Assembly (NCBI RefSeq): GCF_025725665.1
Contig: NZ_CP107009.1
Span: 4,526,001-4,590,000, forward strand
Length of the DNA: 64,000 bases
From: Halomonas sp. LR3S48
GTDB taxonomy: Bacteria > Pseudomonadota > Gammaproteobacteria > Pseudomonadales > Halomonadaceae
Direction of reading: 5' to 3'
Shown here: positions 8,540-19,033 of the stretch, in pieces
Layout of the letters: every line of letters begins with the position of its first letter
Position numbering within the stretch: the first letter of the stretch is position 1
Notes under the pieces: model-generated
What the model was told of the DNA's origin: nothing
The model's database searches: none
The model's input: only the letters and a program-made list of their open reading frames with translations
Translations under genes and position numbers: made by a program

Positions 8540-8724
8540 GCAGTGCCGTGACGCCGCGTCCCGAGTCGTCCGGCAGCGCCTGCCAAGAACCGCTACGCTT
8601 TGCGTAGGACAGGCACAGGCGGCGCAATGCCTGCCGCGTGCGGCGAATGACAAGACGGTGACAAGACCGACCGTGACAGCCACCAGGCAGAACAAGAGGG
8701 TACAGAAACCAGGCAGGAGGCCCC
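8540..8724 (+). promoter_or_regulatory. Upstream region of the fdo-sel operon
   Basis: 185 bp without a gene. It holds a short hairpin CTACGC-TTT-GCGTAG (8593..8607) and, at 8611..8626, AGGCAC-AGGCG-GCGCA. The latter has the GG/GC spacing of a sigma-54 promoter but only a partial match. I see no FNR-type TTGAT-N4-ATCAA box. The ribosome binding site GGAGG lies just before the fdoG ATG. Confidence 0.3.
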
Positions 8725-11700
8725 ATGACCCTTCGGGTGACACGCAGACAATTCTTCAAGCTAGGAGCGGCGGGAATGGCCACGTCCAGCATGGCCATGA
8801 TGGGCTTCGCCCCGGAACCCGCCGTCGCCTCGATACGCCATTTCAAGCTGACCGGCGCCAAGATCACGCGCAGCAACTGCACCTACTGTTCGGTGGGCTG
8901 CGGCGTGCTGCTCTACAGCCGGGGCGATGCGGCGATCAACAATGTCGACGACATCTACCACGTGGAGGGCGACCCGGACCATCCGGTGAGCCGCGGCTCG
9001 CTGTGCCCCAAGGGCGCCGGGCTGCTCGACTATATCCAGAGCGACTCCCGGCTGCGCTATCCCCAGGTGCGTGAAGCCGGCAGCGACGAGTGGAAGCGGA
9101 TCGGCTGGGACGAGGCGCTGGATCGCATCGCGCGCCACATGAAGGACGACCGCGACGCCAACTTCGTCGCCGACGCCGGTGGCAACACCGTCAATCACTG
9201 GATCTCGACGGGCATGCTGGCGGCCTCCGCGTCGACCAACGAGACCGCCTATCTGACCCACAAGGTGGTACGCAGCCTCGGCATGGTGGCCTTCGACAAC
9301 CAGGCGCGCGTCTGACACGGACCGACGGTGGCAGGTCTTGCCCCAACATTCGGTCGCGGTGCCATGACCAATCACTGGGTCGATATCCGCAACGCCGATC
9401 TGATCATCGCCATGGGCGGCAACCCCGCCGAAGCGCACCCCGTGGGCTTTCGCTGGGTGATGGAGGCGCGCGAGCACAACGATGCGCGGCTGCTGGTGGT
9501 GGATCCCCGCTTCAACCGCACGGCGGCGGTAGCGGATTTCTACGCCGAGATCCGGACCGGTACCGACATTGCCTTCCTCGGCGGCTTGATCAACTACCTG
9601 ATCGAGAGCGGCCGGTTCCAGCAGGACTACGTGCGCGCCTATACCGATGCCAGCCTGGTCGTCAGCCCCGAGTTCGGCTTCGACGACGGCCTGTTCACCG
9701 GCTACGACGCCGACAGCGGCGAGTACGACAAGTCGAGCTGGCAGTACGATTACGACGACGACGGCCACGCCCGGCGTGACGAGACGCTGCAGCACCCGCG
9801 CTGCGTCTTCCAACTGCTGCGCCGGCACTACAGCCGCTACACCCTCGACGTGGTGCATTCCGTGTGTGGCACGCCGAAAGAGAAGATCCAGCGGATCTGG
9901 GACATGGTTGCCGAGACGGCCGCGCCCGACAAGACCATGACCTTCCTCTACGCGCTGGGCTGGACGCAGCACTCGATCGGCTCGCAGATCATCCGCACGG
10001 CGGCCATCGTCCAGCTGCTGCTGGGCAACATGGGCATGCGCGGTGGCGGGGTCAACGCCCTGCGCGGGCACTCCAACATCCAGGGCCTGACCGATCTCGG
10101 CCTGCTCTCCAACCTGTTGCCCGGCTACCTGAGGCTGCCTCGCGCCGACGAGCAGGAGTACGACGCGTACATCCTGGAGCGGGCACGGCCGCCCCTGGTG
10201 GAGGACGAGGTCTCCTACTGGCGCCATTACGAGCGCTTCCACGTCAGCCTGATGAAAGCGTGGTTCGGCGATGCCGCCAGCGAGGGGAACGACTGGTGCT
10301 ACGACTGGCTACCGAAGCTGGGCGAGGATCTCTACGACATCCTGCACACCTTCGAGCGCATGCATCGGGGCGAGGTGAACGGCTATATCTGCCAGGGCTT
10401 CAACCCGCTGGCGGCCTTCCCCCATAAGGCCAAGATCACCGAGTCGTTGTCGCAGCTGAAATACCTGGTGGTGATCGATCCACTGCGCACCGAGACGGCG
10501 GAGTTCTGGAAGAACCACGGCGAGTTCCACGACGTGGACCCGGCCACGATCGACACCGAGGTGTTCCGCCTGCCCACCACCGCCTTCGCCGAAGAGGACG
10601 GTACCATCGTCAACAGCTCGCGCTGGCTGCAGTGGTTCTGGGCCGCGGCGCCCCCTCCGGGTGAGGCGCGCTCCGACACGGCGATCATGGCCGGCATCTT
10701 CCTGCGCCTGCAGCGTCTCTATCAAGAGGAGGGAGGTGCCTTCCCCGATCCGATCCTCAACCTGCACTGGCCCTATCGCCGCCCCGAGGAACCGAGCCCC
10801 GAGGAGCTGGCACGCGAATACAACGGCTGGGCACTGGAGGACGTCTTCGACGAGGAGCGCAACCTGGTGATCCGGGCCGGCGAGCAGGTCGAAGACTTCG
10901 GCATGCTGCGCGCCGACGGCTCCACCGCCTGCGGCTGCTGGCTGTTCGCCGGCTGCTGGACCGAGGACGGCAACCAGATGGTGCGGCGCGACAACTCCGA
11001 TCCCTACGGCACCGGGCAGACACTGGGCTGGGCCTGGTCGTGGCCCGCCAACCGCCGCATTCTCTACAACCGCGCCAGTGCTCGTCCCGACGGTACGCCC
11101 TGGGCGGCGCGCAAGGCCGTAGTGTGGTGGAACGGCCAGCGCTGGGTCGGCAACGACGTGCCCGACTTTCCATCCACTTCCGCCCCCGGCGACGGCCAGG
11201 CGCCGTTCATCATGAACCAGACCGGGCGCGGTCAGATCTTCGCCCGCGATCGCATGAACGAAGGGCCGTTCCCCGAGCACTACGAGCCTTTCGAGACGCC
11301 GATCGCCAACAACCCGCTGCACCCGGACAATCCCCTGGCCAAGCACAACCCGGGGGCCAGGGTATTCGAACAGGACCGCGAGAACTTCGGAACCTTCGAG
11401 GAGTTCCCCCACGCCGCGACCAGCTATCGCCTGACCGAGCACTTCCACTACTGGACGATGCACAACCGGCTCAATGCCATCGCCCAGCCGGAGAAGTTCG
11501 TCGAGATCGGCACAAGCCTGGCCGAGGAGCTGGGCATTGCCAAGGGCGACCGCGTGCGGGTCAGCTCCAAGCGCGGCTTCATCGAGGCTGTGGCGGTGGT
11601 GACCAAGCGCATCCGCCCGCTGCAGGTCGCCGGCCAGACCGTGCATCAGGTCGGTATCCCGCTGCATTGGGGCTTCCTCGGCGAGACGAAGAAGTCCTAC

Positions 11701-11790
11701 CTGACCAACACCCTGACGCCATCCGTCGGCGACGCCAATACCCAGACGCCGGAATACAAGTCGTTCCTGGTGCGGGTCGAGAAGCTATAG
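8725..11790 (+). CDS. fdoG: Formate dehydrogenase-N/O major subunit, selenocysteine-containing
   Basis: Catalytic molybdopterin subunit that oxidises formate to CO2 on the periplasmic side. The 1021-aa reading requires translating the TGA at 9313-9315 as selenocysteine (residue 197), in [21 protein letters not shown], exactly where E. coli FdnG/FdoG carry Sec196. It begins with a twin-arginine signal (TRRQFFK, residues 7-13). A [4Fe-4S] binding set CTYCSVGCG...CPKG follows. Homology to the E. coli enzyme continues to the end ([20 protein letters not shown]). Annotation that ignores recoding would split it into a 196-aa stub and an 820-aa protein. The gene order fdoG-fdoH-fdoI-fdhE matches the E. 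coli aerobic fdo operon, hence the symbol; fdn naming is equally defensible. Confidence 0.97.
9313..9352 (+). promoter_or_regulatory. UGA selenocysteine codon and SECIS element in fdoG
   Basis: The recoded TGA is at 9313-9315. Immediately after it is a stem-loop whose apex is GGTGGC-AGGTCT-TGCCCC (about 9327..9344), closely resembling the E. coli fdhF/fdnG SECIS apex (loop AGGUCU) that binds SelB. The loop sits about 17-22 nt downstream of the TGA, the usual bacterial distance. Confidence 0.85.
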
Positions 11791-11816
11791 GGCAAGGGAC
11801 AAGGAGGCGAAACGAT

Positions 11817-12746
11817 ATGAGAGGCGACCAGATCAACCTGCAGAACGTCATCGCCCGGTCGGCGACTCAGGTGCCCTCGCCCCGGGAGCGCAGCGGCGGT
11901 GTCGACCGCGTGACCAAGCTGATCGACGTGTCGCGCTGCATCGGCTGCAAGGCGTGCCAGGTGGCCTGCGCCGAGTGGAACGACCTGCGCGACGAGGTCG
12001 GCGAATGCGTCGGCGAATATGACAACCCGCTCGATCTCTCGCCGGATACCTGGCAGGTGATGCGCTTCGACGAATACGAGGACGAGCAAGGCAACCTCGA
12101 GTGGCTGATCCGCAAGGACAACTGCATGCACTGCGCCGAACCGGGCTGCCTCGAGGCGTGCCCGGCGCCCGGCGCCATCGTCCAGTACGCCAACGGCATC
12201 GTCGACTTCAATTCGGAGCACTGCATCGGCTGCGGTTACTGCGTATCGGGCTGCCCCTTCGACGTGCCGCGCATCTCGAAGAAGGACCACAAGGCCTACA
12301 AGTGCACGCTGTGCTCCGATCGGGTATCCAACGGCCTGGAGCCGGCCTGCGTGAAGTCCTGCCCGACCGGCTCGATCATGTTCGGCACCCGCGACGACAT
12401 GCTCGACCTGGCCGAGACCCGCACGAGCTTCCTCAAGCGCCGCGGCTACGACAACGCCGGGGTCTACAACCCCGAAGGCGTCGACGGCACCCATGTGATC
12501 TACGTGCTGCAGCACGCCGACAGGCCGGGGCTCTACAGCCACCTGCCGGAGGATCCGCGCATCAGCCCGCTGGTCGACGCCTGGAAGGGCGTGACCAAGC
12601 CGCTGGCATCGGTGGCGATCGGCCTGGCCGCCCTGACCGGCTTCTTCCACTACGTCACCGCCGGCCCCAAGGAGCATGGCGAGAGGGACGAAGCGGCGGT
12701 GCGCGAGGACGACGCCCGCGAACGTGAACGGGAGGAACGCCCATGA
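11817..12746 (+). CDS. fdoH: Formate dehydrogenase iron-sulfur subunit (beta)
   Basis: Electron-transfer subunit linking FdoG to the membrane cytochrome. The 309-aa product carries four [4Fe-4S] cysteine sets: [37 protein letters not shown] and [22 protein letters not shown] single C-terminal membrane helix ([19 protein letters not shown]) anchors it. The tail after the helix is longer and more charged than in E. coli. The ATG at 11817 has AAGGAGG upstream and lies 26 bp after fdoG. The 3' end overlaps fdoI by ATGA, so the two are translationally coupled. Confidence 0.95.
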   Translation: MRGDQINLQNVIARSATQVPSPRERSGGVDRVTKLIDVSRCIGCKACQVACAEWNDLRDEVGECVGEYDNPLDLSPDTWQVMRFDEYEDEQGNLEWLIRKDNCMHCAEPGCLEACPAPGAIVQYANGIVDFNSEHCIGCGYCVSGCPFDVPRISKKDHKAYKCTLCSDRVSNGLEPACVKSCPTGSIMFGTRDDMLDLAETRTSFLKRRGYDNAGVYNPEGVDGTHVIYVLQHADRPGLYSHLPEDPRISPLVDAWKGVTKPLASVAIGLAALTGFFHYVTAGPKEHGERDEAAVREDDAREREREERP

Positions 12747-13438
12747 GCCTGGCCAAATCGGACCCTGAACTGCAGCGCTACAGCGTATGGAACCGCCTCA
12801 ATCACTGGCTCGTCGCGATCAGCTTCGTGCTGCTGGTATTAAGCGGGCTGCCGTTCTTCCACCCCTTCTTCTGGTCGCTGACGGCACTGTTCGGCGGGCC
12901 GACCATGACCCGTATCCTGCATCCCTACATCGGCCTGTTCATGACCCTGATGTTCCTCTTCATGGCGGTCGCCTTCTTCAGGGAGAGCCTGATCCGCCGT
13001 CGCGACGTCCAATGGCTCAGGCAGATCCGCGACGTGCTGGCCAATCGCGACGAGAAGCTGCCGCCGGTGGGCAAGAACAACGCCGGCCAGAAGCTGGTGT
13101 ACTGGATCATGCTCGGCTGCATCGCCCTGCTGCTGGTCACCGGCCTGCTGATCTGGCAGCCCTACTTCGCCGGGGCCGTCCCCATCACCCTGCGTCGGCT
13201 GGCGTCGCTGGGGCACGCCCTTTTCGCCTTTCTCGCCATCATCACCCTGATCATCCACGTCTACTCGGGAATCTGGGTCAAGGGATCGTTCCAGGCCATG
13301 GTGCGTGGCCGGGTCAGTTGGGCCTGGGCACGCCATCATCACAGTCTGTGGTACGAGGAGGAGCGCGAGAGGGCGCGCAAGCACCGCGCGATCAGCCGCC
13401 ACCACGCGGCACCAACGAACCGACAGGAGTCGCCGTGA
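12743..13438 (+). CDS. fdoI: Formate dehydrogenase cytochrome b556 subunit (gamma)
   Basis: Membrane subunit that carries two haem b groups and reduces quinone. The 231-aa product has four membrane segments: [56 protein letters not shown] and the [17 protein letters not shown] region. Histidines in the first and last segments are placed as haem ligands. Its ATG overlaps the fdoH stop. Its stop TGA contains the GTG start of fdhE (GTGA), which fixes the fdhE start. Confidence 0.95.
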   Translation: MSLAKSDPELQRYSVWNRLNHWLVAISFVLLVLSGLPFFHPFFWSLTALFGGPTMTRILHPYIGLFMTLMFLFMAVAFFRESLIRRRDVQWLRQIRDVLANRDEKLPPVGKNNAGQKLVYWIMLGCIALLLVTGLLIWQPYFAGAVPITLRRLASLGHALFAFLAIITLIIHVYSGIWVKGSFQAMVRGRVSWAWARHHHSLWYEEERERARKHRAISRHHAAPTNRQESP

Positions 13439-14364
13439 CACACGCCTTCGGCAATGCCCCCACGGGGGTGATGCATCCCCCCGAGGTCCGCCTGCCCAAC
13501 GACGACCATTTCGCCCGCCGCGCCCGGCGTTTGGGGGCACTCGCCGACCGCGTCGCTTCGCTGGACGACTTCCTGCGCTTCATGGCGCAACTGGCCCGGG
13601 CCCAGCAGGTTGCGCTGGAGCATGCCACGCCGCGCTGGCAGCCCCAGCCCGACGCCTTCGCCCCAGCGCTGGAGCACGGCATGCCGCCGCTCAACGTTCA
13701 GGCACTGCGCGGCGACATCGACCTCGAAGCCGAGCTCAACGCCCTGTTGAGCGCGCTCGAACTCCACGTCGGCCAGGCCCAGCGCCCCCTGCTCGACATC
13801 CTGCGCCAGCTGTCGGCGGCAGAGGTCGATCGGCTGGCGGGCGAGGTGCTGGCAGGCGAAGCCGGCAACGAGCGAACCCGCGGCCTGATGCCACTGGTGG
13901 CCGCCGCGCTGCAGGTGGCCTGGCTTCGCATGGCACTCACGCTGCCCCAGGCACCGGCGCGCCCCATCGGCGAGGTACGCACCCTTTGTCCCAGCTGCGG
14001 CTCGCCACCGCTGGCCAGCGTGATCGAGTCCGATCCGCAGTACCACGGCGTGCGCTACCTGCAGTGCGGGCTGTGCGCCACCCAGTGGTACCTGGAGCGC
14101 TCCATCTGCAGCGTCTGCGAGCAGAGCGGTAAGCTCGACTACCTGAGCCTGGCGCAAGGGAGCGATGGAGCCGTCCCCCTGCCGGCGCAGGCCGAGGCCT
14201 GCGGCGACTGCGGCAGCTACCTCAAGATTTTCCCGCGTTCGCTCGACTCCGAGGTCGAACCGCTGGCCGATGACCTGGCCAGCCTGGCGCTCGACCTGCT
14301 GCTCGACGAGGAGGGGCGCTACCGGCGCAGCGGGGCCAACCCACTGCTGATCGTCGAGAGCTGA
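13435..14364 (+). CDS. fdhE: FdhE, formate dehydrogenase accessory protein
   Basis: Cytoplasmic zinc/iron-binding chaperone needed for active respiratory formate dehydrogenase; it interacts with the catalytic subunit before export. At 309 aa it is exactly the E. coli length. The C-terminal metal-binding region has four CxxC-type motifs: CPSCGS, CGLCAT, CSVCEQ and CGDCGS. The start is GTG at 13435, overlapping the fdoI stop. A scan limited to ATG would miss this start. Confidence 0.94.
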   Translation: MTHAFGNAPTGVMHPPEVRLPNDDHFARRARRLGALADRVASLDDFLRFMAQLARAQQVALEHATPRWQPQPDAFAPALEHGMPPLNVQALRGDIDLEAELNALLSALELHVGQAQRPLLDILRQLSAAEVDRLAGEVLAGEAGNERTRGLMPLVAAALQVAWLRMALTLPQAPARPIGEVRTLCPSCGSPPLASVIESDPQYHGVRYLQCGLCATQWYLERSICSVCEQSGKLDYLSLAQGSDGAVPLPAQAEACGDCGSYLKIFPRSLDSEVEPLADDLASLALDLLLDEEGRYRRSGANPLLIVES

Positions 14365-14452
14365 GACAGTGCAGTTGGACGCCTTCCGGTCCGACATGCT
14401 ATGCCATGAAAGATGACTATCCTTGTGGATGACTCTCCCTCGTAGGCAGGGA

Positions 14453-16015
14453 ATGACCGACACCGGCATGGACATGACGACAATGGACGTTCGACGCAGC
14501 CTGCCCGCGGTGGATGCACTGCTGGCCCATCCCGATGTGCACGAGGCCCGACAGCGATTCGGTCATCGCCTCACCCGTCGCGCCGTGCGCCAGACCCTGG
14601 ACGAGGCCCGCCACGACCTGGCGCAGGCGGGCTCTTCTCCCGACGAACCCGCCCTGGACGACCTGGCACGACGGGTGCTGAGCCGCCTGGTCGAACTGGC
14701 CCGGCCCGCCAGCCGCGCGGTGTTCAATCTCACCGGCACGGTCATCCACACCAACCTGGGCCGTTCGCCGCTCGCCGAGGCGGCCATCGAGGCCATAGCG
14801 CAAGCGGCGCGCCACCCGGTGGCGCTGGAATACGACCTCGACAGCGGCGGCCGCGGCGATCGCGACCGGCTGGTAGAAGGGCTGCTGTGCGAGCTGACCG
14901 GCGCCGAGGCGGCCACCGTGGTCAACAACAATGCCGGCGCCGTACTGCTGGCCCTGGGGGCGCTGGCCGCGGGCCGCGAGGCGTTGATCTCGCGTGGCGA
15001 ACTGATCGAGATCGGCGGCGCCTTCCGCATGCCCGACATCATGGCCGCGGCGGGCTGCCGCCTGCGCGAGGTTGGCGCCACCAACCGCACCCACGCGAGC
15101 GACTTCGAGACGGCCATCGGCGAGCATACCGGGCTGATCGTCAAGGCCCACACCTCCAACTACGCCATCACCGGCTTTACCAGCAGCGTCCCCGAGACCC
15201 GCCTGGCCGAGATCGCCCACAGCCACGGCATTCCCTTCCTGATCGACCTCGGCAGCGGCGCGCTGGCCGACTTCACCGCGCTCGACCTGCCCTACGAGGC
15301 GCAACCCGGTGACGCCATCGGCGCCGGCGCCGACGTGGTCACCTTCAGCGGCGACAAGCTGCTGGGCGGCCCCCAGGCCGGCATCATCGTCGGCCGCCGC
15401 GAAGCCATCGCCACCATCAAGCGTCATCCACTCAAGCGCGCCCTGCGCCTGGACAAGCTGACCCTGGCCGCACTCGAGGCGACACTACGTCTCTACCGCG
15501 ACAGCGACGCCCCGCAGCACGACATTCCCACCCTGGCGCAGCTGACCCGCCCGGAGGCCGCCATCGCCGCCACCGGCGAGCGGCTGCTTCCGCATGTGCA
15601 GCGCTTGCTTCCTGGCATTGCGGTGACGCTGGAACCGTGCCTGAGCCAGCTCGGCAGCGGTTCGCTGCCGGTCGACCGCCTGCCCAGCAGGGCGCTGGCA
15701 TGGCGCCCCGAGGTCAACCAACGTCGCCTGCGCGAGCGCTGCCTGCGACGCCTCGAGTCGGCCCTGCGCGCCCTGCCCCGCCCCGTCATCGGCCGGCTCA
15801 GCGACGGTGCCCTGTATCTCGACCTGCGCTGCCTGGCCGGAGCGGCCGACGAGACGGCCTTCCTGGATCAGCTGGAAGAACTGCAACGGCGCTACGCGAC
15901 CAGCACGTCGAGCAGCATGGCCAACGAGGGAAGGAGTGCGGCCAGCGAAGGGGCAGGACGCAGTGCGACCAACGAGACAGAGAGCGTCAGCGTCATACAC
16001 GGAGGCACGCCTTGA
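14453..16015 (+). CDS. selA: L-seryl-tRNA(Sec) selenium transferase (selenocysteine synthase)
   Basis: PLP enzyme that converts Ser-tRNA(Sec) to Sec-tRNA(Sec) using selenophosphate. The 520-aa product aligns throughout with E. coli Sel[52 protein letters not shown] and the PLP lysine K302 in [17 protein letters not shown]. It has a ~40-residue Ser/Asn/Glu-rich low-complexity tail that E. coli SelA lacks. The ATG at 14453 is chosen for its upstream AGGCAGGGA; a further in-frame ATG lies 10 codons earlier. Its stop codon contains the selB start. SelA needs selenophosphate from SelD, which is not in the window. Confidence 0.96.
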   Translation: MTDTGMDMTTMDVRRSLPAVDALLAHPDVHEARQRFGHRLTRRAVRQTLDEARHDLAQAGSSPDEPALDDLARRVLSRLVELARPASRAVFNLTGTVIHTNLGRSPLAEAAIEAIAQAARHPVALEYDLDSGGRGDRDRLVEGLLCELTGAEAATVVNNNAGAVLLALGALAAGREALISRGELIEIGGAFRMPDIMAAAGCRLREVGATNRTHASDFETAIGEHTGLIVKAHTSNYAITGFTSSVPETRLAEIAHSHGIPFLIDLGSGALADFTALDLPYEAQPGDAIGAGADVVTFSGDKLLGGPQAGIIVGRREAIATIKRHPLKRALRLDKLTLAALEATLRLYRDSDAPQHDIPTLAQLTRPEAAIAATGERLLPHVQRLLPGIAVTLEPCLSQLGSGSLPVDRLPSRALAWRPEVNQRRLRERCLRRLESALRALPRPVIGRLSDGALYLDLRCLAGAADETAFLDQLEELQRRYATSTSSSMANEGRSAASEGAGRSATNETESVSVIHGGTP

Positions 16016-17940
16016 TCGTCGGCACCGCCGGCCATGTCGACCATGGCAAGACTGCCCTGATCCAACGACTCACCGGCATCGACACCGACCGCCTGAAGGA
16101 GGAGAAAGCGCGCGGGCTGACCATCGAGCCCGGCTTCGCCTATCCCGAGGTGGCCGACGGCGTCGAGCTCGGTTTCGTCGACGTGCCCGGACACGCCCGC
16201 TTCCTCCACCACATGCTGGCGGGCAGCGCCGGCGTCGACACGGTACTGCTGGTGGTGGCCGCCGACGACGGCGTCATGCCGCAGACCGTCGAGCACCTGC
16301 AGATCCTTACCCTGCTGGGGCTCGACCGCGGCCTGGTGGCGCTGACCAAGATCGACCGGGTCGACGCCGCGCGCCGCCGCCAGGTGCGTGAGGAGATCGC
16401 CGCGCTGCTGGCCGCTACACCGCTGGCCGGAGCGCCGATTGTCGAAGCCTCCAGCCACAGCGGCGAAGGCGTGGAAGCGCTGCGCGACAGGCTATGGACC
16501 CTGGCGGCCACCCAGCGTGCCATCCCGGCCCAGGGCCATTTTCGTCTTGCCGTCGACCGGGTCTTCACCAAGTCCGGCGCCGGGCTGGTGGTGACCGGCA
16601 CGGCCTTCGCCGGCCAGGTGTGCCAGGGCGACGGGGTACGCCTGGTACCGACCGGCCTGACCGCGCGAGTGCGGGGGATACGGCGGCAACACCGCGATAG
16701 CGAGCGGGCGCAACAGGGCGATCGCGTGGCGCTCAACCTCGCCGGGCCGGGCATCAACCGCGACGCGATTCAGCGCGGCGACTGGGTCGTGGCCGAAGCG
16801 CTGGAGACGCCACCGCTGCGACGCCTCGATGTCCAGCTGCAACTGCTCGACGGCGCGCCGGCACTCAAGCACTGGGCGCCGATCCATGCACACCTGGGTG
16901 TGGCCCGGCTCAGCGGACGAATGTCGCTGCTCGAGGGTCAGCGGCTTGCGCCGGGCGAGCGCATGCTGGGCCAGTTGGTGCTCGACGCCCCGGTGCACGC
17001 CTGCCTCGGCGATCGCTTCGTGATCCGCGACCCCGGCGGGCGCCTCACCCTGGGCGGCGGCGTGGTGCTCGACGGCGACCCGCCGCGCCGCGGCCAGCGC
17101 CGTCCCGAGCGCCTCGCCTGGCTTTCGGCACTGGCCGAGTGCGCCGTCGCCGGGCCGCCGTTCGACCTCGACCCGCTGCTGCGCCAAGCACTGGATCGAC
17201 GGCCCGAAGGGTTCGACTTGATCGCCATGGCACGCAATGCCAATGCGGAGGCGGCGGAGCTGACCGCGCGGACCAAGGCGCTGGGCGGCCAGATCATCGC
17301 CACCCAGGGCCAGCTCCGCGGCTTCTCGCAGGGAACCATCGTCGCGCTGCTGGAACGCCTGCTCGGTGCCGTCGCGGCCAACCACGCGCACGAACCTTCG
17401 ATGCTCGGCACCGAGCGCAGTCGGCTGGCGCGCCAGACCATGCCTGAACTGCCCGCGCCGGTTTGCCGGGAACTGCTGAGGGTACTGGTCGAGCGCGGGG
17501 CGCTGGTCGCCCACGGGCCCTTCGTCGCCCTTCCGGAACATCGCGCGGCACTGAACGAGGTCGACGAAACGCTGTGGCAGCAACTCGAACCGCTCATCGC
17601 CGCCACTCCCTTCCAGCCGCCGAGGGTGCGCGACCTGGCCATGAGCGAAAGCCTTGATGAGGCGCGTATCCGCGAAGTCCTCATCGCCTGTGCCCGTCTG
17701 GGCCGGCTATATCAGGTGCGCCGCGATCACTTCTACCTGGCCGAGACGGTGACCGAAATGGCGGCCATCGTGCAGGCGCTGGCTCAGGAGCAAGGCCGGA
17801 TACGCGCGGCCGCCTTTCGCGACCGCATCGGCACCGGCCGCAAGCTGGCCATTCACATTCTCGAATTCTTTGATAGGGTAGGCTTTACGCGCCGCATCGG
17901 TGACGAGCGTGTGATTCGCCACGCCGACATGTGGCAGTAG
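16012..17940 (+). CDS. selB: Selenocysteine-specific elongation factor SelB
   Basis: GTPase that delivers Sec-tRNA(Sec) to the ribosome at UGA codons with a SECIS. The 642-aa product starts at TTG (16012), whose last two bases begin the selA stop (TTGA). It opens with the P-loop [15 protein letters not shown], then DVPGH (G3) and TKID (G4). The C-terminal winged-helix repeats end in the SECIS-binding [25 protein letters not shown], very close to E. coli. Direct cotranscription and translational coupling with selA are visible. An ATG-only start would place it wrongly in another frame extension. Confidence 0.96.
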   Translation: MIVGTAGHVDHGKTALIQRLTGIDTDRLKEEKARGLTIEPGFAYPEVADGVELGFVDVPGHARFLHHMLAGSAGVDTVLLVVAADDGVMPQTVEHLQILTLLGLDRGLVALTKIDRVDAARRRQVREEIAALLAATPLAGAPIVEASSHSGEGVEALRDRLWTLAATQRAIPAQGHFRLAVDRVFTKSGAGLVVTGTAFAGQVCQGDGVRLVPTGLTARVRGIRRQHRDSERAQQGDRVALNLAGPGINRDAIQRGDWVVAEALETPPLRRLDVQLQLLDGAPALKHWAPIHAHLGVARLSGRMSLLEGQRLAPGERMLGQLVLDAPVHACLGDRFVIRDPGGRLTLGGGVVLDGDPPRRGQRRPERLAWLSALAECAVAGPPFDLDPLLRQALDRRPEGFDLIAMARNANAEAAELTARTKALGGQIIATQGQLRGFSQGTIVALLERLLGAVAANHAHEPSMLGTERSRLARQTMPELPAPVCRELLRVLVERGALVAHGPFVALPEHRAALNEVDETLWQQLEPLIAATPFQPPRVRDLAMSESLDEARIREVLIACARLGRLYQVRRDHFYLAETVTEMAAIVQALAQEQGRIRAAAFRDRIGTGRKLAIHILEFFDRVGFTRRIGDERVIRHADMWQ

Positions 17941-17968
17941 CCCGGAGCACTGTCGGCGAAATGCTCAA

Positions 17969-18064
17969 GGAAGAGGATCGACCCCCGGTGGGGCGGCCAG
18001 ACTTCAAATCTGGCAGGGGCTGCCAGCGGTCCCTGGTGGGTTCGACTCCCACGCTCTTCCGCCA
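17969..18064 (+). tRNA. selC: tRNA-Sec, anticodon TCA (selC)
   Basis: A 92-nt body plus encoded GCCA matches E. coli selC at most positions. Anticodon stem CCAGA/TCTGG encloses loop CTTCAAA, anticodon TCA at 18004-18006. It has the long variable arm (AGGGGCTGCCAGCGGTCCCT) and the T arm GTGGG-TTCGACT-CCCAC. The acceptor has seven clear pairs (GGAAGAG/CTCTTCC). At the extra eighth pair, typical of tRNA-Sec, G opposes G. It follows selB by 28 bp on the same strand, completing fdo-fdhE-selA-selB-selC. Confidence 0.96.
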
Positions 18065-18076
18065 GCTTCCCCGCGC

Positions 18077-18727
18077 TTAACCGCTGATCACCACCCTGGT
18101 GCCGATCCGCAGCCACGGATCCAGCGCACGGATCTCCTCGTTGCTGACCGCCACGCAGCCTTCGGTCCAGTCGAAGCTGCGATGAACGTCGGGGTCACCT
18201 CGGCCCAGGCCATGAATACCGATCAGCCCGCCCAGCGAAGTGGTATGCGGCGCCCGGCCGTGGCGCGCGCGGTAATTCTCGATGTACCAGTACTCCTGCG
18301 GCGTGATCCTGCCGAGCCGCAGCGCTTCCTCGGCGACCTGAACATTGGGATAGTCGAAGCCGAAGAACAGCCCGAAGCGCGAGGCGCGGTTGATGCGATC
18401 GACGCGGAACTCGCCCAGCGGCGTCATCGAGCTGCCCTTGGCCCGCAGCGGCGCCGCGCCGCCTGCCCCGAAGGCCAAATGCTCGATGCGTGTGATCACC
18501 GTCTCGCCGCGCATCACCCGTACCTGGCGAGTGCGCAGATCGATGCTGAGCCAGACCTCGTCGGCCGTCAGTCCTTCGGGCATGACCACCGCATCCAGCA
18601 CCTGCCAGAGCGTCGGCTGGCCAGCCTGCATGCCATCGAGAGAAGCGGGAAGATTGGCCTGTGCCGTCGGCCCGAACGTCAAGAAGCCTGCCGTCAAGGC
18701 GGCAGCCTGGAAAAATGCCCTGTTCAT
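18077..18727 (-). CDS. L,D-transpeptidase (YkuD family), exported
   Basis: 216-aa protein with a signal peptide (to about residue 24, FGPTAQA). The YkuD domain follows. Its catalytic motif is visible as GIHGLGRGDPDVHRSFDWTEGCVAVSNEEI split across the active site: the His of IHG and the catalytic Cys of EGCVAVSN. Such enzymes cross-link peptidoglycan or attach lipoprotein via meso-diaminopimelate. It is convergent with selC, only 12 bp away, and shows no functional link to the formate genes. The Trp at the usual S-x-G-C position (WTEGC) is a mild variation. Confidence 0.88.
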   Translation of the reverse strand: MNRAFFQAAALTAGFLTFGPTAQANLPASLDGMQAGQPTLWQVLDAVVMPEGLTADEVWLSIDLRTRQVRVMRGETVITRIEHLAFGAGGAAPLRAKGSSMTPLGEFRVDRINRASRFGLFFGFDYPNVQVAEEALRLGRITPQEYWYIENYRARHGRAPHTTSLGGLIGIHGLGRGDPDVHRSFDWTEGCVAVSNEEIRALDPWLRIGTRVVISG

Positions 18728-19033
18728 GAGCCCCTGCCCCGTGCGTAATGGAGTTATAGCTGTCGGCTTGGAACCGATCGGTTATTTATTCAGGCCAGCC
18801 GTGGCCCGCGCCACGATGGTCATGGCACGACTCCCTTCGACGGATGCTTCACATGGCAAGGACGTGAAAGAGCGCTCTGCGGCGCTCATGGAGTTGGCCT
18901 TCGCTTCGGACCCAGGGCCCGGCTGCACGGCCATTGGCCGGGCCATGAGACGCATGAGTCGAATATAGCACAGGGCGATTAAGGCGAAAGAGGGGGTGCG
19001 CCTGGTATCGTTGAAAAACGTGATCCCGCCGGC
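18728..19033. other. Intergenic region, no gene seen
   Basis: 306 bp between the L,D-transpeptidase and fdsD (both on the minus strand). A GC-rich inverted repeat GGCCCGGC...GCCGGGCC (18916..18944, 13-nt loop) is present, without a clear U-tract. It may help terminate the fds transcript about 90 bp after fdsD. Nothing else is supported. Confidence 0.4.

Noticed and set aside
8611..8626. Sigma-54 promoter for fdoG (AGGCAC-N5-GCGCA)
   Set aside because: Only GGCAC and GC agree with the consensus; the -12 TTGC is missing. Kept only as a note.
9301..9327. fdoG as a pseudogene interrupted by TGA
   Set aside because: The TGA is at the exact selenocysteine position, with a SECIS and all sel genes adjacent; recoding explains it fully.
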